Source of the DNA: Lacticaseibacillus suilingensis
GTDB taxonomy: Bacteria > Bacillota > Bacilli > Lactobacillales > Lactobacillaceae
Assembly (NCBI RefSeq): GCF_016861845.1
Contig: NZ_BOLV01000010.1
Coordinates: 1-64,000 of the forward strand
Direction of reading: 5' to 3'
Length of the DNA stretch: 64,000 nt
Made by a program: the position numbers and the translations under genes. This document shows, one piece after another, positions 32,220 to 41,376 of this stretch; within the stretch, counting starts at the first letter, position 1; every line of letters begins with the position of its first letter. Under the pieces are notes generated by a model. The model made no database searches. It saw nothing but the letters and a program-made list of their open reading frames with translations, and was not told where the DNA came from.

Positions 32220-32675
32220 ATGAAAGTGATTTTTTTGGAAGACGTGCGCGGTAAAGGCAAGCGGGGGCAGGTCAAGGACGTGCCTGATGGTTACGCTCAG
32301 AACTTCTTGATCAAAAACGGCAAGGCCAAGCTGGCGACGCGCCAGGCCATGAGTGCCTTGGAAGGCCAGCAGCGGCTGGAAGCCAAAAAGGAAGCGGAAC
32401 AAAAAGCCGATGCCGAAGCCATCAAGACCAAGTTGGAAGACGACAAATCCGTGGTTGAAATCCAATCCAAGGCCGGTGAAGACTCCCGCCTGTTCGGCTC
32501 CATTCCCAGCAAGCAAATCGCCCAAGCGCTCGACAAGCAGTACCAGATCAAAGTCGACAAGCGCAAAATGGATTTGCCAGAGCCCATCAAGGCTCTGGGC
32601 TATCGCAATGTGACGGTGCACCTGTACCCAGGTGTGGATGCCAAAATCCGCGTGCATGTGACGGCGCAAAAATAA
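32220..32675 (+). CDS. rplI: 50S ribosomal protein L9
   Basis: A 151-residue ribosomal protein with the L9 signature: [19 protein letters not shown] and then the [13 protein letters not shown] segment, a long charged helix (about 42-75), and the C-terminal rRNA-binding domain with [16 protein letters not shown]. Normal length. AGAAAGAAGG ribosome site; co-transcribed with gdpP and followed by a terminator. Confidence 0.97.
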   Translation: MKVIFLEDVRGKGKRGQVKDVPDGYAQNFLIKNGKAKLATRQAMSALEGQQRLEAKKEAEQKADAEAIKTKLEDDKSVVEIQSKAGEDSRLFGSIPSKQIAQALDKQYQIKVDKRKMDLPEPIKALGYRNVTVHLYPGVDAKIRVHVTAQK

Positions 32676-32682
32676 TTTTTCC

Positions 32683-32728
32683 AAGCGGTGAGACCAAACG
32701 CCAAGACGGATGGGTCGGCCGCTTTTTT
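32683..32728 (+). terminator. terminator after rplI
   Basis: AAGCGG...ACC / GGT...CCGCTT with a large loop, followed by TTTTTT. Confidence 0.65.
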
Positions 32729-32828
32729 GATGGCGCGGGCTAGTTGCGAATGCTTAGCCGCTCGACTAAACTATATAAGATAGCGACAAAACGAGTCGGC
32801 AGTGACAGTTAGCCAAAGGAGTCTGGTC

Positions 32829-34229
32829 ATGGATAATCAAATTCGGCGCCTCCCGCCGCAGGACTTAGAGGCGGAACAAGCAGTTTTAGGTGGCGTTTTT
32901 CTGGCGCCGCGGACCCTGGCGGATGCGCAGGAGTTTTTAGTTGAAGACGATTTTTATAAGCGCGCCCACCAGCTGGTTTTCCATGCGATGAGCGACTTAT
33001 CCCTGCAAGACCAGGCCATCGACGTCTTGACTGTGCGGGCTTATTTAGAGGACCACAAACAGCTGGATGACATTGGCGGCGTGCCGTACCTTGCCGACTT
33101 AGCCGAAGCCGTGCCAACCGCCGCTAACGTGGTTTACTATGCCAAAATTGTGGCCGAAAAAGCGCAGTTGCGGCGGTTAATCAGCACCTCAGAACAAATT
33201 ATTCAGCAAAGTTACGACGACCAGGCCAACGTGCCGGATTTGATGGAAAATGCCGAATCCATGATCATGGCGGTCAGCGATGGCAATAACCATTCCGGCT
33301 TCAAGCACATCAAGGATGTGTTGAATGACGCCATGGCGGAAGTCGATAAGCTGGCCCAAGGCGATCAAACCATCACCGGCCTGCCCACGGGGTTCAAGGC
33401 GCTAGATGAGCTGACCACCGGTTTGCACGATGATGAGTTGATTATTTTGGCCGCCCGCCCCGCCGTCGGTAAAACCGCGTTTGTGCTGAATGTGGCGCAA
33501 AATGTCGGGACCAAAACCGATAAAACCGTCGCGATGTTTTCACTGGAAATGAGTGCTGAATCCCTGGTTAACCGCATGCTCTGTGCAGAAGGTAATATTG
33601 ACTCCCAGCACCTGCGCACCGGGCAGCTGAATGGCGACGAGTGGCAGAATTTGGTGGTGGCGATGGGCAGTTTAAGCCAGGCCAGCATCTACATTGACGA
33701 CACTCCCGGCATCCGCGTGGCCCAGATTCGCGCCCAATGCCTGAAGTTGCAAAAAGAGCATGAAAAAGACGGCCATCCACTGGGCTTGGTCGTGATTGAT
33801 TACCTGCAGCTGATTGAAGGCTCCGGTCAGGAAAATCGGCAGCAAGAAGTCTCGGCGATTTCCCGGCAGCTGAAGAAACTCGCCAAGGAACTGCATTGCC
33901 CGGTCATCGCGCTGTCGCAGCTCTCGCGTGGCGTCGAACAGCGCCAAGACAAGCGGCCGGTGCTTTCTGATATTCGTGAATCCGGCTCAATCGAACAGGA
34001 TGCCGACATTGTTGCCTTCTTGTACCGGGAAGACTACTACCGCGACGGGGAAGACGGCGACGAAGATGGCGGCCAAGGTCAGGGTCAAGGGCAAAACCAA
34101 GACGAGCCTGACGTGGGCCCAGTTGAAGTGATCGTCGAGAAAAACCGTTCCGGTGCACGCGGCACCGTGAATTTGCTGTTTGTGAAGTCGTACAATAAGT
34201 TCAGCTCAATTTCACCGGTCCCAGCATAA
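32829..34229 (+). CDS. dnaC: replicative DNA helicase (DnaB-type)
   Basis: A 466-residue hexameric helicase. N-terminal DnaB domain (IRRLPPQDLEAEQAVLGG, HQLVFHAM), linker, RecA-like C-terminal domain with Walker A (ARPAVGKTA, about 218-226), MFSLEMSAESL, VVIDYLQLIEG Walker B, ALSQLSRGVEQR and SGSIEQDADI. A glycine/glutamine/acid-rich insertion (about 407-431, GQGQGQ core) follows the YYRDGED segment and is longer than I would expect. Start: ATG 32829 after AAAGGAG, rather than an upstream in-frame ATG at 32802. Repeat copy E5 begins 3 bases after the stop. Confidence 0.95.
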   Translation: MDNQIRRLPPQDLEAEQAVLGGVFLAPRTLADAQEFLVEDDFYKRAHQLVFHAMSDLSLQDQAIDVLTVRAYLEDHKQLDDIGGVPYLADLAEAVPTAANVVYYAKIVAEKAQLRRLISTSEQIIQQSYDDQANVPDLMENAESMIMAVSDGNNHSGFKHIKDVLNDAMAEVDKLAQGDQTITGLPTGFKALDELTTGLHDDELIILAARPAVGKTAFVLNVAQNVGTKTDKTVAMFSLEMSAESLVNRMLCAEGNIDSQHLRTGQLNGDEWQNLVVAMGSLSQASIYIDDTPGIRVAQIRAQCLKLQKEHEKDGHPLGLVVIDYLQLIEGSGQENRQQEVSAISRQLKKLAKELHCPVIALSQLSRGVEQRQDKRPVLSDIRESGSIEQDADIVAFLYREDYYRDGEDGDEDGGQGQGQGQNQDEPDVGPVEVIVEKNRSGARGTVNLLFVKSYNKFSSISPVPA

Positions 34230-34231
34230 AA

Positions 34232-34364
34232 AAGGCTGTGGAGGTTGGCGGGTTTAGCTCGACGAGTAGCCTAGCGTCAGTCATTGCCGCTGAAAGCGGC
34301 GAGGGCTGATGCGTAGCTAATCGCTCGAGCGTTGCCAACCGCAGCGCAACTAGGAAGGCTGTGG
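34232..34364 (-). repeat. nested-hairpin intergenic element, copy E5 (reverse)
   Basis: Read on the minus strand: GGTTGGC / GCCAACC, GCTCGA / TCGAGC, GCATCAG / CTGACGC (one mismatch), apical GCCGCT / AGCGGC. Opposite in orientation to dnaC. Shares its end with E6. Confidence 0.85.
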
Positions 34365-34529
34365 AGCGAGGCCGCACTTAGCCGGATGATTAGCCTAGCC
34401 AGATGGTTTGCCGCCGTTTTCTGGCGGCGGGCCAGCAGGCGTAGCTGCTGCCGCATGTCAGTCTGTACGCGCTTTGCGCTACAGACTGATCAAATCACTC
34501 CGGCGTTGGCCAACCGCAGCGCGACTAGG
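34353..34529 (-). repeat. nested-hairpin intergenic element, copy E6 (reverse, with extra hairpin)
   Basis: Minus strand: GCCGGAGTGATT / AATCATCCGGC, GCCTGCTGG / CCATCTGGC (imperfect), apical GCCGCC / GGCGGC. The outer stem is only partly paired (GGCC / GGCC). It carries a 46-nt insertion in the same place as copy E9. Confidence 0.85.
34447..34492 (-). repeat. 46-nt hairpin insertion inside E6
   Basis: On the minus strand: TGATCAG, stem CAGTCTGTA-GCGC / GCGC-GTACAGACTG, then ACATGCGGCAG. The same module is in E9 (58280-58325), where the stem reads CAGCCTGTA / TACAGGCTG, a compensatory T-A to C-G change. It sits between GTGATT and AGCTACGC of the host element. Confidence 0.85.
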
Positions 34530-34588
34530 AACACACAACAAAATTTCAACTAAAGCTACCCACAAATTTCCCGAAAGCAGGCAGGCCC

Positions 34589-35740
34589 ATGGATGCCATT
34601 TTGATGAGTTTGATGACGGCGCTCAACGAAAAGCTCTTGATCAATGTCTATCAACGCGATACAGATGATTTTTATACCGGCTATGTGCAGCTGTTGGGCA
34701 AGCAAAGCGTCTTGTTGGCCACGTATAACGATGCAGGGCTGGCAGATGGCGCGGTGCTGATTGCCTTTCCGGCGATTGAGCAAGTCGAATTCGCTGGCGA
34801 TGACTTGGTCGATATGTCCTTTCGCATGCGCGTGGCGGCGGAGCATCATTTCATCGGCCTCACGCCGCAAAAACCACTCGCCTTTGACCCGCGGCAAAAC
34901 CTGCTGCACCAACTCGCCTTGCATGCGCAAACCAGTGGCGAAGTCATCTTGGTGATTTTGGCCGATGATGATAGTTATTTGGAAGGTCAGGTCACCGCGG
35001 TGGCTGACGACCGGCTGACGCTGTCGGTGTTCAACAAGTTCAACTACACCGACGTCCGCTATTTGCAGGTCGATTTTTCCGATGTGCTGGTGGTGGAATG
35101 CGAAGGCTTGGAGCTGCATCTGGAAACTGAACTGCTCAAGCAGCGCAACCAGCTGCAGCATGTACGCACCGAAATCACCCAAAATGATGGCCAGCTGGAG
35201 GCCTTATTCAACGAGGCCCAGCAATCCGGCCAGCTGCTGGCGGCGATGCCGCGCAATGCCGGTGACCAGTTTTACGTGGGGGCGGTGAAGGCCGTTAACG
35301 CCGAGACGGTGGTGCTACGGCTGAAAGACATGGCCGGGCAATTCGGCGGCTATGTGGCGCTGCGGCTGACGAGCATTCAAAGCGTGATCACCGCTTCGGA
35401 TTACCTGCAAACGGTCAAAGCGTATAGCGACTGGATGACGGCTCATCATCTAGAGAAACAGCCAGTGCTGAATGCCGATCGCGAATTCGACCGCTCCGAG
35501 GATTTGTTCCGCAGCTTGATCAACGAAGCGGCAGCCTTTGAACGGGTGGTGCGCGTCCGGGTGCAAAATGAAAATACCCACCTGATGGGTATCCCGGAAA
35601 ATCCCGATCAAACTGGCTTTGAAATCAGTGTCCCCAGCGAGGATGAACCGGTGGCAGTGACCTTCGATGAGGTGCAAGAAATTGCCTTTGGTCACATTTA
35701 TGCCTACTTACAAGAGGCGCGTGCTCATCAAACGCGTTAA
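34589..35740 (+). CDS. protein of unknown function built from four similar small domains
   Basis: A 383-residue soluble, acidic protein with no signal peptide or membrane segment. By eye it contains four related units of about 65-80 residues, each with the pattern L(I)NV-(x)-TDDFY-x-GYV-(x)-LATYND...FPAIEQVEF: about 8-75, 118-180, 215-285 and 310-380. The repeated strand pattern suggests tandem small beta-barrels of Sm/SH3-like type; this is inference from pattern only. It lies between dnaC and purA. Weak ribosome site; a second ATG 15 bases in is possible. I know no family name. Confidence 0.75.
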   Translation: MDAILMSLMTALNEKLLINVYQRDTDDFYTGYVQLLGKQSVLLATYNDAGLADGAVLIAFPAIEQVEFAGDDLVDMSFRMRVAAEHHFIGLTPQKPLAFDPRQNLLHQLALHAQTSGEVILVILADDDSYLEGQVTAVADDRLTLSVFNKFNYTDVRYLQVDFSDVLVVECEGLELHLETELLKQRNQLQHVRTEITQNDGQLEALFNEAQQSGQLLAAMPRNAGDQFYVGAVKAVNAETVVLRLKDMAGQFGGYVALRLTSIQSVITASDYLQTVKAYSDWMTAHHLEKQPVLNADREFDRSEDLFRSLINEAAAFERVVRVRVQNENTHLMGIPENPDQTGFEISVPSEDEPVAVTFDEVQEIAFGHIYAYLQEARAHQTR

Positions 35741-35768
35741 CGAGGATTATTCGTTTATCAAGGAAGTT

Positions 35769-35803
35769 CAAAAAAGCCGAACGGAAAATGTTCGGCTTTT
35801 TTC
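35769..35803 (+). terminator. terminator after the tandem-domain protein
   Basis: AAAAAAGCCGAAC / GTTCGGCTTTTTT stem with 7-base loop. Confidence 0.9.
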
Positions 35804-35827
35804 TTTTTATTAGAGTGTCAAAACATT

Positions 35828-35840
35828 AATATTCGGGTTT
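35828..35840 (-). promoter_or_regulatory. PurR box upstream of purA
   Basis: The reverse complement AAACCCGAATATT matches the low-GC Gram-positive PurBox AWWWCCGAACWWT at 11 of 13 positions, 94 bases upstream of purA. PurR with PRPP governs purine genes in this group. Confidence 0.6.
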
Positions 35841-35933
35841 TGCCTTGCCTCAGGCGTTCATAGTTGGTAGAATACTTGGTGGCATTAAAGGATTTTGATT
35901 TTGATGCGATAGACAACTAAGGAGCGATCATTC

Positions 35934-37223
35934 ATGGGAACAGTCGTTGTAGTCGGAACGCAGTGGGGCGACGAAGGGAAAGGTAAAATTACCGATTTCC
36001 TCAGTCAAGGGGCCAAAATCATCAGCCGGTATCAAGGCGGTGACAACGCCGGCCATACCATTCACAGTGATGGGCAGGTGTACAAGCTGCGCCTGATACC
36101 TTCAGGGATTTTGCATGCCCACCAGTTGTCTGTGATTGGCAACGGGGTGGTCGTGAACCCGAAGAGCCTGGTGGAAGAGTTGGCTCATATCAAAGCTCAA
36201 GGCGTCGCTGGCGATAATCTACGGGTCTCCGATCGGGCCCAGGTGATTTTGCCTTATCACATCGCGCTAGATAAGCTGCAGGAAGCCGCTAAAGGCGCCG
36301 GTAAAATTGGCACCACGAACCGTGGCATCGGCCCAGCCTATATGGATAAGGCCGCGCGGGTCGGCATTCGCATTGCGGATTTACTCGATAAAGAAACCTT
36401 TGAAACCAAGCTCAAGGCCAATCTCGCCGAGAAAAATCAGCTGTTCACTAAGATTTATGACGCTGAACCGATGGCCTTCGATGACATCTTCGAAGAATAT
36501 TACGGCTACGGCCAGCAGCTGAAGCAGTATGTTTGCGACACCTCGGTGGTCTTGAACGATGCCATCGATGCCGGCGACAACGTGCTGTTTGAAGGCGCGC
36601 AAGGCACGATGTTGGATATCGACCAAGGTACGTATCCATTCGTCACTAGCTCTAATCCGGCCGGCGGCGTTTCCACCGGCTCCGGGGTAGGTGCTAGCAA
36701 AATCGACCGCGTGGTGGGCGTTGCGAAAGCTTACACCTCCCGGGTCGGGGATGGTCCATTTCCCACTGAATTGTTCGATGCTGATGGCAACTTCATCCGC
36801 GAAGCCGGCCATGAATACGGCACTGTGACCGGCCGGCCGCGGCGCATCGGCTGGTTCGACGCGGTGGTGGTCAACCATGCCCGCCGCGTGGCTGGGGTGA
36901 CCGATTTGGCGTTGAACTCAATCGACGTGCTCACCGGCCTGAAGACTGTCAAAATCTGCACGGCTTATGACCTGAATGGCGAAACCATCACCCGTTACCC
37001 AGCTTCACTTAAAGAACTGGCCGCCTGCAAGCCGATTTACGAAGAGCTGCCGGGTTGGGATGAAGATATCACCGGCGCCAAAACCTTGGCCGACCTGCCA
37101 GCAAACGCCCGTAATTACGTGGCGCGCATTGCCGAGCTGATCAACGTGGATCTGCTGACCTTCTCAGTGGGGCCTGATCGTGAGCAAACCAATGTGCTTG
37201 CTGATGTGTGGCAGAAATTCTAA
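35934..37223 (+). CDS. purA: adenylosuccinate synthetase
   Basis: A 429-residue GTP-dependent enzyme that converts IMP and aspartate to adenylosuccinate, the first committed step to [17 protein letters not shown] (about 8-21) is the P-loop with catalytic Asp, GGDNAGHT the next signature, followed by [14 protein letters not shown] and the IMP-binding [12 protein letters not shown]. Standard length. ATG follows AAGGAG. Monocistronic, with a PurR-like box upstream and its own terminator. Confidence 0.97.
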   Translation: MGTVVVVGTQWGDEGKGKITDFLSQGAKIISRYQGGDNAGHTIHSDGQVYKLRLIPSGILHAHQLSVIGNGVVVNPKSLVEELAHIKAQGVAGDNLRVSDRAQVILPYHIALDKLQEAAKGAGKIGTTNRGIGPAYMDKAARVGIRIADLLDKETFETKLKANLAEKNQLFTKIYDAEPMAFDDIFEEYYGYGQQLKQYVCDTSVVLNDAIDAGDNVLFEGAQGTMLDIDQGTYPFVTSSNPAGGVSTGSGVGASKIDRVVGVAKAYTSRVGDGPFPTELFDADGNFIREAGHEYGTVTGRPRRIGWFDAVVVNHARRVAGVTDLALNSIDVLTGLKTVKICTAYDLNGETITRYPASLKELAACKPIYEELPGWDEDITGAKTLADLPANARNYVARIAELINVDLLTFSVGPDREQTNVLADVWQKF

Positions 37224-37239
37224 TCAAAGCTAACTAATA

Positions 37240-37284
37240 ACGGCGGTCATCACTTCCAACTGAGGAAATGATGGCCGCCGTTTT
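37240..37284. terminator. bidirectional terminator between purA and the aldo/keto reductase
   Basis: ACGGCGGTCATCA-TTCC / GGAA-TGATGGCCGCCGT with TTTT, between convergent stops. Confidence 0.88.
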
Positions 37285-37294
37285 GATTCTTGGG

Positions 37295-38272
37295 TTACCA
37301 GAGGTAGTCAACAGGGTTTTTGATGTACTCGTTATACACATCCTGCACAATGTTCATTTGCTCAGGGGTTAAAGCGGGCAAATCAGAGGCGCGGGTGTTG
37401 CGCTCAATCTGCGTCGGGTTGCTGGCGCCAGGAATAACGGCGGACACAGCATCGTGCATCAAGATGTAACGCAGTGCCATGCCGGCTAGATCTTCGGTGC
37501 CCAAGCGCCGCTTGAGTTCGGCCGCAGCTTTGACCCCAGTGAGGTAGTCTACGCCTGAAAAGGTTTCACCTTTGTCGAACAGCTCGCCATTGCGGTTATT
37601 GCTCCGCTGGTCGGTCGGGGCAAACTTGGTGTCAGCGGTGTACTTGCCAGACAGCAGGCCTGAAGCCAGGGGCACCCGAGCAAGGATGCCGACGTTGGCC
37701 GCTTTGGCGGCGGCGAAGAAATGCACAGCCGGGCGCAGCCGGAACATGTTGAAAATGATTTCGACGGCACTGATGTCATATTGCAGTGCCTTGAGTCCTT
37801 CTTCGACGCGTTCCACCGACACGCCATAGTTACGGATTTTGCCGGCCTTTTTCAGCTGATCGAGGTGCCAGAACATTTCCGGCTGGTAGTAAAGTGACAT
37901 CGGTGGGCAGTGAAGCAGCACCATATCCAGCGCGTCCAGTTTCATGTTCTGCAGGGATTCATCAACGTAGCGGTCTAAGTGTGCAGCATCGAAGTGGTCA
38001 ACCGTCAGTGGCGATTCCTTGCGGCCCATTTTGGTGGTGAAGTGCACGTCAGGGTGCTGGCGGACAAAATTGCCGACGGTGCGTTCCGAGTTGCCATCTT
38101 GATAGCCATCGGCGGTATCAAAGAAGTTGACCCCTTGCGCGTAGGCCTCGGCCAAGGTGTCATCGGCATCCTTTTGGTTGAACGGGGCGCCCCATTTGCC
38201 GCCCAGCTGCCAAGTCCCCAAGGACACTTCACTGATGTTAAAACCGGTCTTACCTAATGTACGGTATTTCAT
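37295..38272 (-). CDS. aldo/keto reductase
   Basis: A 325-residue NADPH-dependent TIM-barrel reductase. MKYRTLGKTGFNISEVSLGTWQ is the family start (only part is quoted here), FFDTADGYQDGNSE carries the Asp/Tyr catalytic pair, TKMGRKE the Lys, and VLLHCPP the His. The C-terminal YILMHDAVSAVIPGASNPTQIERN binds coenzyme. It resembles the YdhF/general stress AKR5-like group. Substrate unknown. Separated from the upstream GH9 gene by a large palindrome. Confidence 0.9.
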   Translation of the reverse strand: MKYRTLGKTGFNISEVSLGTWQLGGKWGAPFNQKDADDTLAEAYAQGVNFFDTADGYQDGNSERTVGNFVRQHPDVHFTTKMGRKESPLTVDHFDAAHLDRYVDESLQNMKLDALDMVLLHCPPMSLYYQPEMFWHLDQLKKAGKIRNYGVSVERVEEGLKALQYDISAVEIIFNMFRLRPAVHFFAAAKAANVGILARVPLASGLLSGKYTADTKFAPTDQRSNNRNGELFDKGETFSGVDYLTGVKAAAELKRRLGTEDLAGMALRYILMHDAVSAVIPGASNPTQIERNTRASDLPALTPEQMNIVQDVYNEYIKNPVDYLW

Positions 38273-38397
38273 AAGAAAACCTCCATTTCAATTTCCAGTG
38301 TAACAAAGCCTGAGGAGAAATAAAGTCAGGCGGAAGCAAAAAACCGCGCCTTGAACTGGCTTGATTAGGCTTGACGAGCCGATTCCAGCAGCGTTAC

Positions 38398-38507
38398 GAG
38401 CCAAAAAGTAACGCCCTAGCCGGATAAGCAACAAGCCCGGTCAAGCCTAAGTACAGGTTTGGCCGGGCTTGCTGCTTATCCTCTGAGCTAGCAGCGCTTT
38501 TTGGCTC
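38398..38507. repeat. large nested palindrome, type B
   Basis: GAGCCAAAAAG (38398) pairs with CTTTTTGGCTC (38497), and inside it GGATAAGCAACAAGCCCGG pairs with CCGGGCTTGCTGCTTATCC (38422-38440 / 38463-38481, one mismatch region), with a third inner stem CAAGCCT / AGGTTTG. It begins 8 bases past the GH9 stop and could stop or stabilise that mRNA, but it is far longer than a usual terminator. Sequence unrelated to the E family. Confidence 0.75.
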
Positions 38508-38515
38508 AGCCCAAA

Positions 38516-40267
38516 TTACAGGGTGCTCTTTTGCCCCAGCGCCAGCAACATCCAGCTAACATGCGGGAGCCATTGTTCAGCCCAGCGCCAGTTGTCATCG
38601 ACGCCATCTTCCGGCCCGCGAACAAAAGCGATGTCTTGTTCGTCGTCGATGCCGCTGGTGATGCCGTTGACAATGCCACCAGGGGCATTCAGGAAGTCCA
38701 CCCGGTCGCCGAAGTGGTATTGAATATGGTTGCGGCCAAAGCCTTCAATCATCGCGCTATCGAAGGGGTTGCGGCCTTCGATCCAATCCAGCTGCGCTTG
38801 GCCAAAGGCGATGAATTGCTGTTTTTGCTCGCCTTCAGTGGTGGCGGCGAGCTTGAACGCTGCCGTGGCGAGGCTGGCTAGCCGCGCATTTTCCCCTTGC
38901 CACCAAGGCGCAGCGGCAGTGTGGTGCGGGAAGAAGAACTGGGTGCGCAAAGCATCTTGCGGGTTATCCTTGGCCCAAATGCGGGCATAATCAAAGGGGT
39001 TATTCACGCTGTCTGACATGGCAATCAGGCTTTCAAGTAGCGTCTTCGCGGCGGCTTGAGCGGCTTGTGCTTGCTGAGGCTCATTTTCGACTTCCGCATA
39101 GAGCGCTAACGCAAACAAGGGGAGGCCTTCGTCGGCGGGGTGGGTGAACGGCATCTCTTGATCCACCGTCAGCCAGGGATAGCCAGCCTGAGTAACCACA
39201 GCATTTTCGATTTGAGTGGCCCAGTCGCGAGCTTCCAGCAGGTAGCCGTATTCTTCGGTGGTTTTGTACAGCTCGACCGTGGCGAGCAAAGCGCAGTAAG
39301 CATCGACTAGATTGGTTTTACCGTCGTTGGTGAGCTCGTTGTTGTGCGCCTTGAGATAGCGATAGGCTTGTTTAGCCGTTTGGATGTAGTCGCCGCTGGT
39401 GTACTCGGCGCCAGGATAGTAGTGGCGCCCGGCAATCGCTAACGTCGCAATCGCACTGCCGCCGCCAGAGCGGAAGGAAGTTTCGTAGTTCAAATCGGTG
39501 ACGGTTTCTTGCGCGGCCGTGGCCGCTTCGCCGAATTGATCGGAGCTGTGGTGCAATTCATACGCCATTTGCCGCGTGTCGGACATCACCGCATAAGCAC
39601 TCGGCCGATCGATGGACTTGATGAAGGCGCGGGTCGGCACGAAGCGATGCATCACCGAATCGGCACCGTAAGAAGCTTCAGCCAAAATGCGACGCTTGAC
39701 GATGGTGAAGGCCTCATCGCCATGCGCCAGTTGTTCCGTCAACTGATAAAAAGCGTAGGCGGAAAAGGCCATTTGCTGCGGATTGTAATAAGCCGTGTGG
39801 GACTGGTGGGAAAGATGCACGCCGACATCACCGGTGGCATCGAACCAGCCGCCAGCCACATTCCAAGTGCCTTCGCGCGCACCCATGAATTCAGCATGCT
39901 GATCATGCGCAGCCCATTCGCCGTCTGCGCGCTGGCCTTTGAACCAATAAGTCATGGCGGAAATCAGGCGCAAATCCATGTAGCCGTGGTCGATGGTAAA
40001 GCGGGCGGAGTGCCCGGTGCCTTGGTCGGCCTTCACGGTCAGCTGAAACTTACCTTCCGCTTCCGCCGCGGAAAAGTCGATGGTGCCATAAGTCCCAGTG
40101 TGCCAGTGCGCGACGGTGCCAACAGCGGTGATCGGACCAGCCAAAACGACGGTACCATCAGTGTCTGCCAGGGTGAAGGTGGCGTTCGTGAGCGGCTGTG
40201 TGCTTTGCACAATCGCCACTTTAGGGCCGTGACTACGATAACTTATTTGATTGATTAAAATCTGCAT
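38516..40267 (-). CDS. cytoplasmic GH9-family glycosidase A
   Basis: A 583-residue GH9-like enzyme: N-terminal Ig-like CelD_N domain (about 1-95, ILINQISYRSHGPKVA) and an (alpha/alpha)6 barrel. GGWFDATGDVGVHLS (about 138-152) matches the GH9 signature GGWYDAGD with the catalytic Asp pair; GRNPFDSAMIEGFGRNH (about 493-509) is the late conserved Asn-Pro block. No signal peptide, so it acts on imported sugars. GH9 includes endoglucanases, exo-glucosaminidases and beta-glucosidases; specificity is not decided. Last gene of the lacI-HAD-SIS-GH9 operon, 11 bases behind the SIS gene. Confidence 0.85.
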   Translation of the reverse strand: MQILINQISYRSHGPKVAIVQSTQPLTNATFTLADTDGTVVLAGPITAVGTVAHWHTGTYGTIDFSAAEAEGKFQLTVKADQGTGHSARFTIDHGYMDLRLISAMTYWFKGQRADGEWAAHDQHAEFMGAREGTWNVAGGWFDATGDVGVHLSHQSHTAYYNPQQMAFSAYAFYQLTEQLAHGDEAFTIVKRRILAEASYGADSVMHRFVPTRAFIKSIDRPSAYAVMSDTRQMAYELHHSSDQFGEAATAAQETVTDLNYETSFRSGGGSAIATLAIAGRHYYPGAEYTSGDYIQTAKQAYRYLKAHNNELTNDGKTNLVDAYCALLATVELYKTTEEYGYLLEARDWATQIENAVVTQAGYPWLTVDQEMPFTHPADEGLPLFALALYAEVENEPQQAQAAQAAAKTLLESLIAMSDSVNNPFDYARIWAKDNPQDALRTQFFFPHHTAAAPWWQGENARLASLATAAFKLAATTEGEQKQQFIAFGQAQLDWIEGRNPFDSAMIEGFGRNHIQYHFGDRVDFLNAPGGIVNGITSGIDDEQDIAFVRGPEDGVDDNWRWAEQWLPHVSWMLLALGQKSTL

Positions 40268-40278
40268 CAGATAGCCTC

Positions 40279-41376
40279 CTAAACGTATTGTTGCAGCACG
40301 GTTTTGCTGCCCACTTTGGCAGAAAAGTCCGTGAAGATTTGGTGCGCCAAGTCGATGCCGCGGGCCTTGGTGCTGAGCCAGGCGAGGACCTGGAAGGGAA
40401 TGCCGCCGACAAACGGAATCTTCATTTCATCGGCCACCGCTGGCAGCGTTAAGGTGTTCGCGGCTGGTTGGGCGTTGGCCAGATAGCTGATGCCGAAGAC
40501 ATGCTTGGTGTAGGTGCTTTCGTAAGCGCGCAGGGCCTGAGCCTTGCTGAGGGTTTCGGCATCCGCCGGCGTTTCAACAAAAATCAGGCGATGCTCGGCG
40601 TTGATTTCCAAGTAAGGTCCGTGCATGAAGGCTTCCAGTTCTTGACCATCACTGGGGATGCGCACTGTTTCAGAGAACTTGGTTTCCATTTCCTTAATGC
40701 TACCCACGCTAGGCCCATAGGCGATGCCGGTGAACTGATAAGCCGCCTTGAAGTCGGCTTCGTGCTGCTGGAAAAAGGCGGTGGTGGCCGCCACAATGGT
40801 GTCAATCGTGTTGGCCATGGTCGTGAACTCTGCTAGTTCGGCTTGCTCTTGCGCCGGTGTGACCACGCCGCGCTTGACGCCGGCGCGCAGCCCCAGCAGC
40901 ATCAAGTTCAACACCGTGGCGGTGAAGCCAAGGGTGACATAGCCGACGCGCTCATGGCCAATCCCAATATCCAGCGTGTTGGCCGTGGCTTGACCGAGCT
41001 CTTTGGTGGGGGCGCTGGTGACGCCGATGGTCAACACTGGCCGGTCCTTGAAGCGGTTGATGGCCTCAATGGTCGAGGTGCTTTGGCCGCTTTGCGAAAT
41101 GCCCAGCACAACTTTGAGGTGGGGGTCGATTTGCTCATAGTGGGTGTAGTTGTAGGGCTGCTCAAGCACAATGCGCAAGCCAGCGATTTTTTCCATGTAA
41201 TATTTGGCGCTTAACGCCGCGTTGTAGCTAGAGCCGATGCCTAGCATCAGCCAGCTGTCAGCGCCCTCGGGCAGATTTTGCAAGGCTTGATTGGCAGCCT
41301 TGGGATAAGCCGCGAGGATCTTTAGCATGGTTGCTTGTTCTTGGTGAATGTAAGTCAGCATGGTTGGATTAGCCAT
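40279..41376 (-). CDS. SIS-domain sugar isomerase/deaminase (GlmS C-terminal/FrlB-like)
   Basis: A 365-residue protein with two SIS domains (LMLGIGSSYNAALSAKYYM; LGISQSGQSTSTIEA; then IAYGPSVGSIKEMETKFSETV) and the GlmS-type motif ELEAFMHGP with conserved Glu/His. Relatives interconvert or deaminate amino-sugar phosphates (GlmS isomerase half, AgaS, GlmD) or remove lysine from fructoselysine-6-phosphate (FrlB). Its presence between HAD and GH9 genes suggests that the imported substrate contains an amino sugar. Start: ATG 41376 with AAAGGAAG, overlapping the HAD stop by 8 bases; the longer frame runs through the HAD gene. Confidence 0.85.
   Translation of the reverse strand: MANPTMLTYIHQEQATMLKILAAYPKAANQALQNLPEGADSWLMLGIGSSYNAALSAKYYMEKIAGLRIVLEQPYNYTHYEQIDPHLKVVLGISQSGQSTSTIEAINRFKDRPVLTIGVTSAPTKELGQATANTLDIGIGHERVGYVTLGFTATVLNLMLLGLRAGVKRGVVTPAQEQAELAEFTTMANTIDTIVAATTAFFQQHEADFKAAYQFTGIAYGPSVGSIKEMETKFSETVRIPSDGQELEAFMHGPYLEINAEHRLIFVETPADAETLSKAQALRAYESTYTKHVFGISYLANAQPAANTLTLPAVADEMKIPFVGGIPFQVLAWLSTKARGIDLAHQIFTDFSAKVGSKTVLQQYV

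Noticed and set aside
34232-34529. Element cluster considered as tRNA, riboswitch or T-box leader
   Set aside because: No cloverleaf, anticodon, T-box sequence or known riboswitch core; orientation is opposite to the downstream gene.
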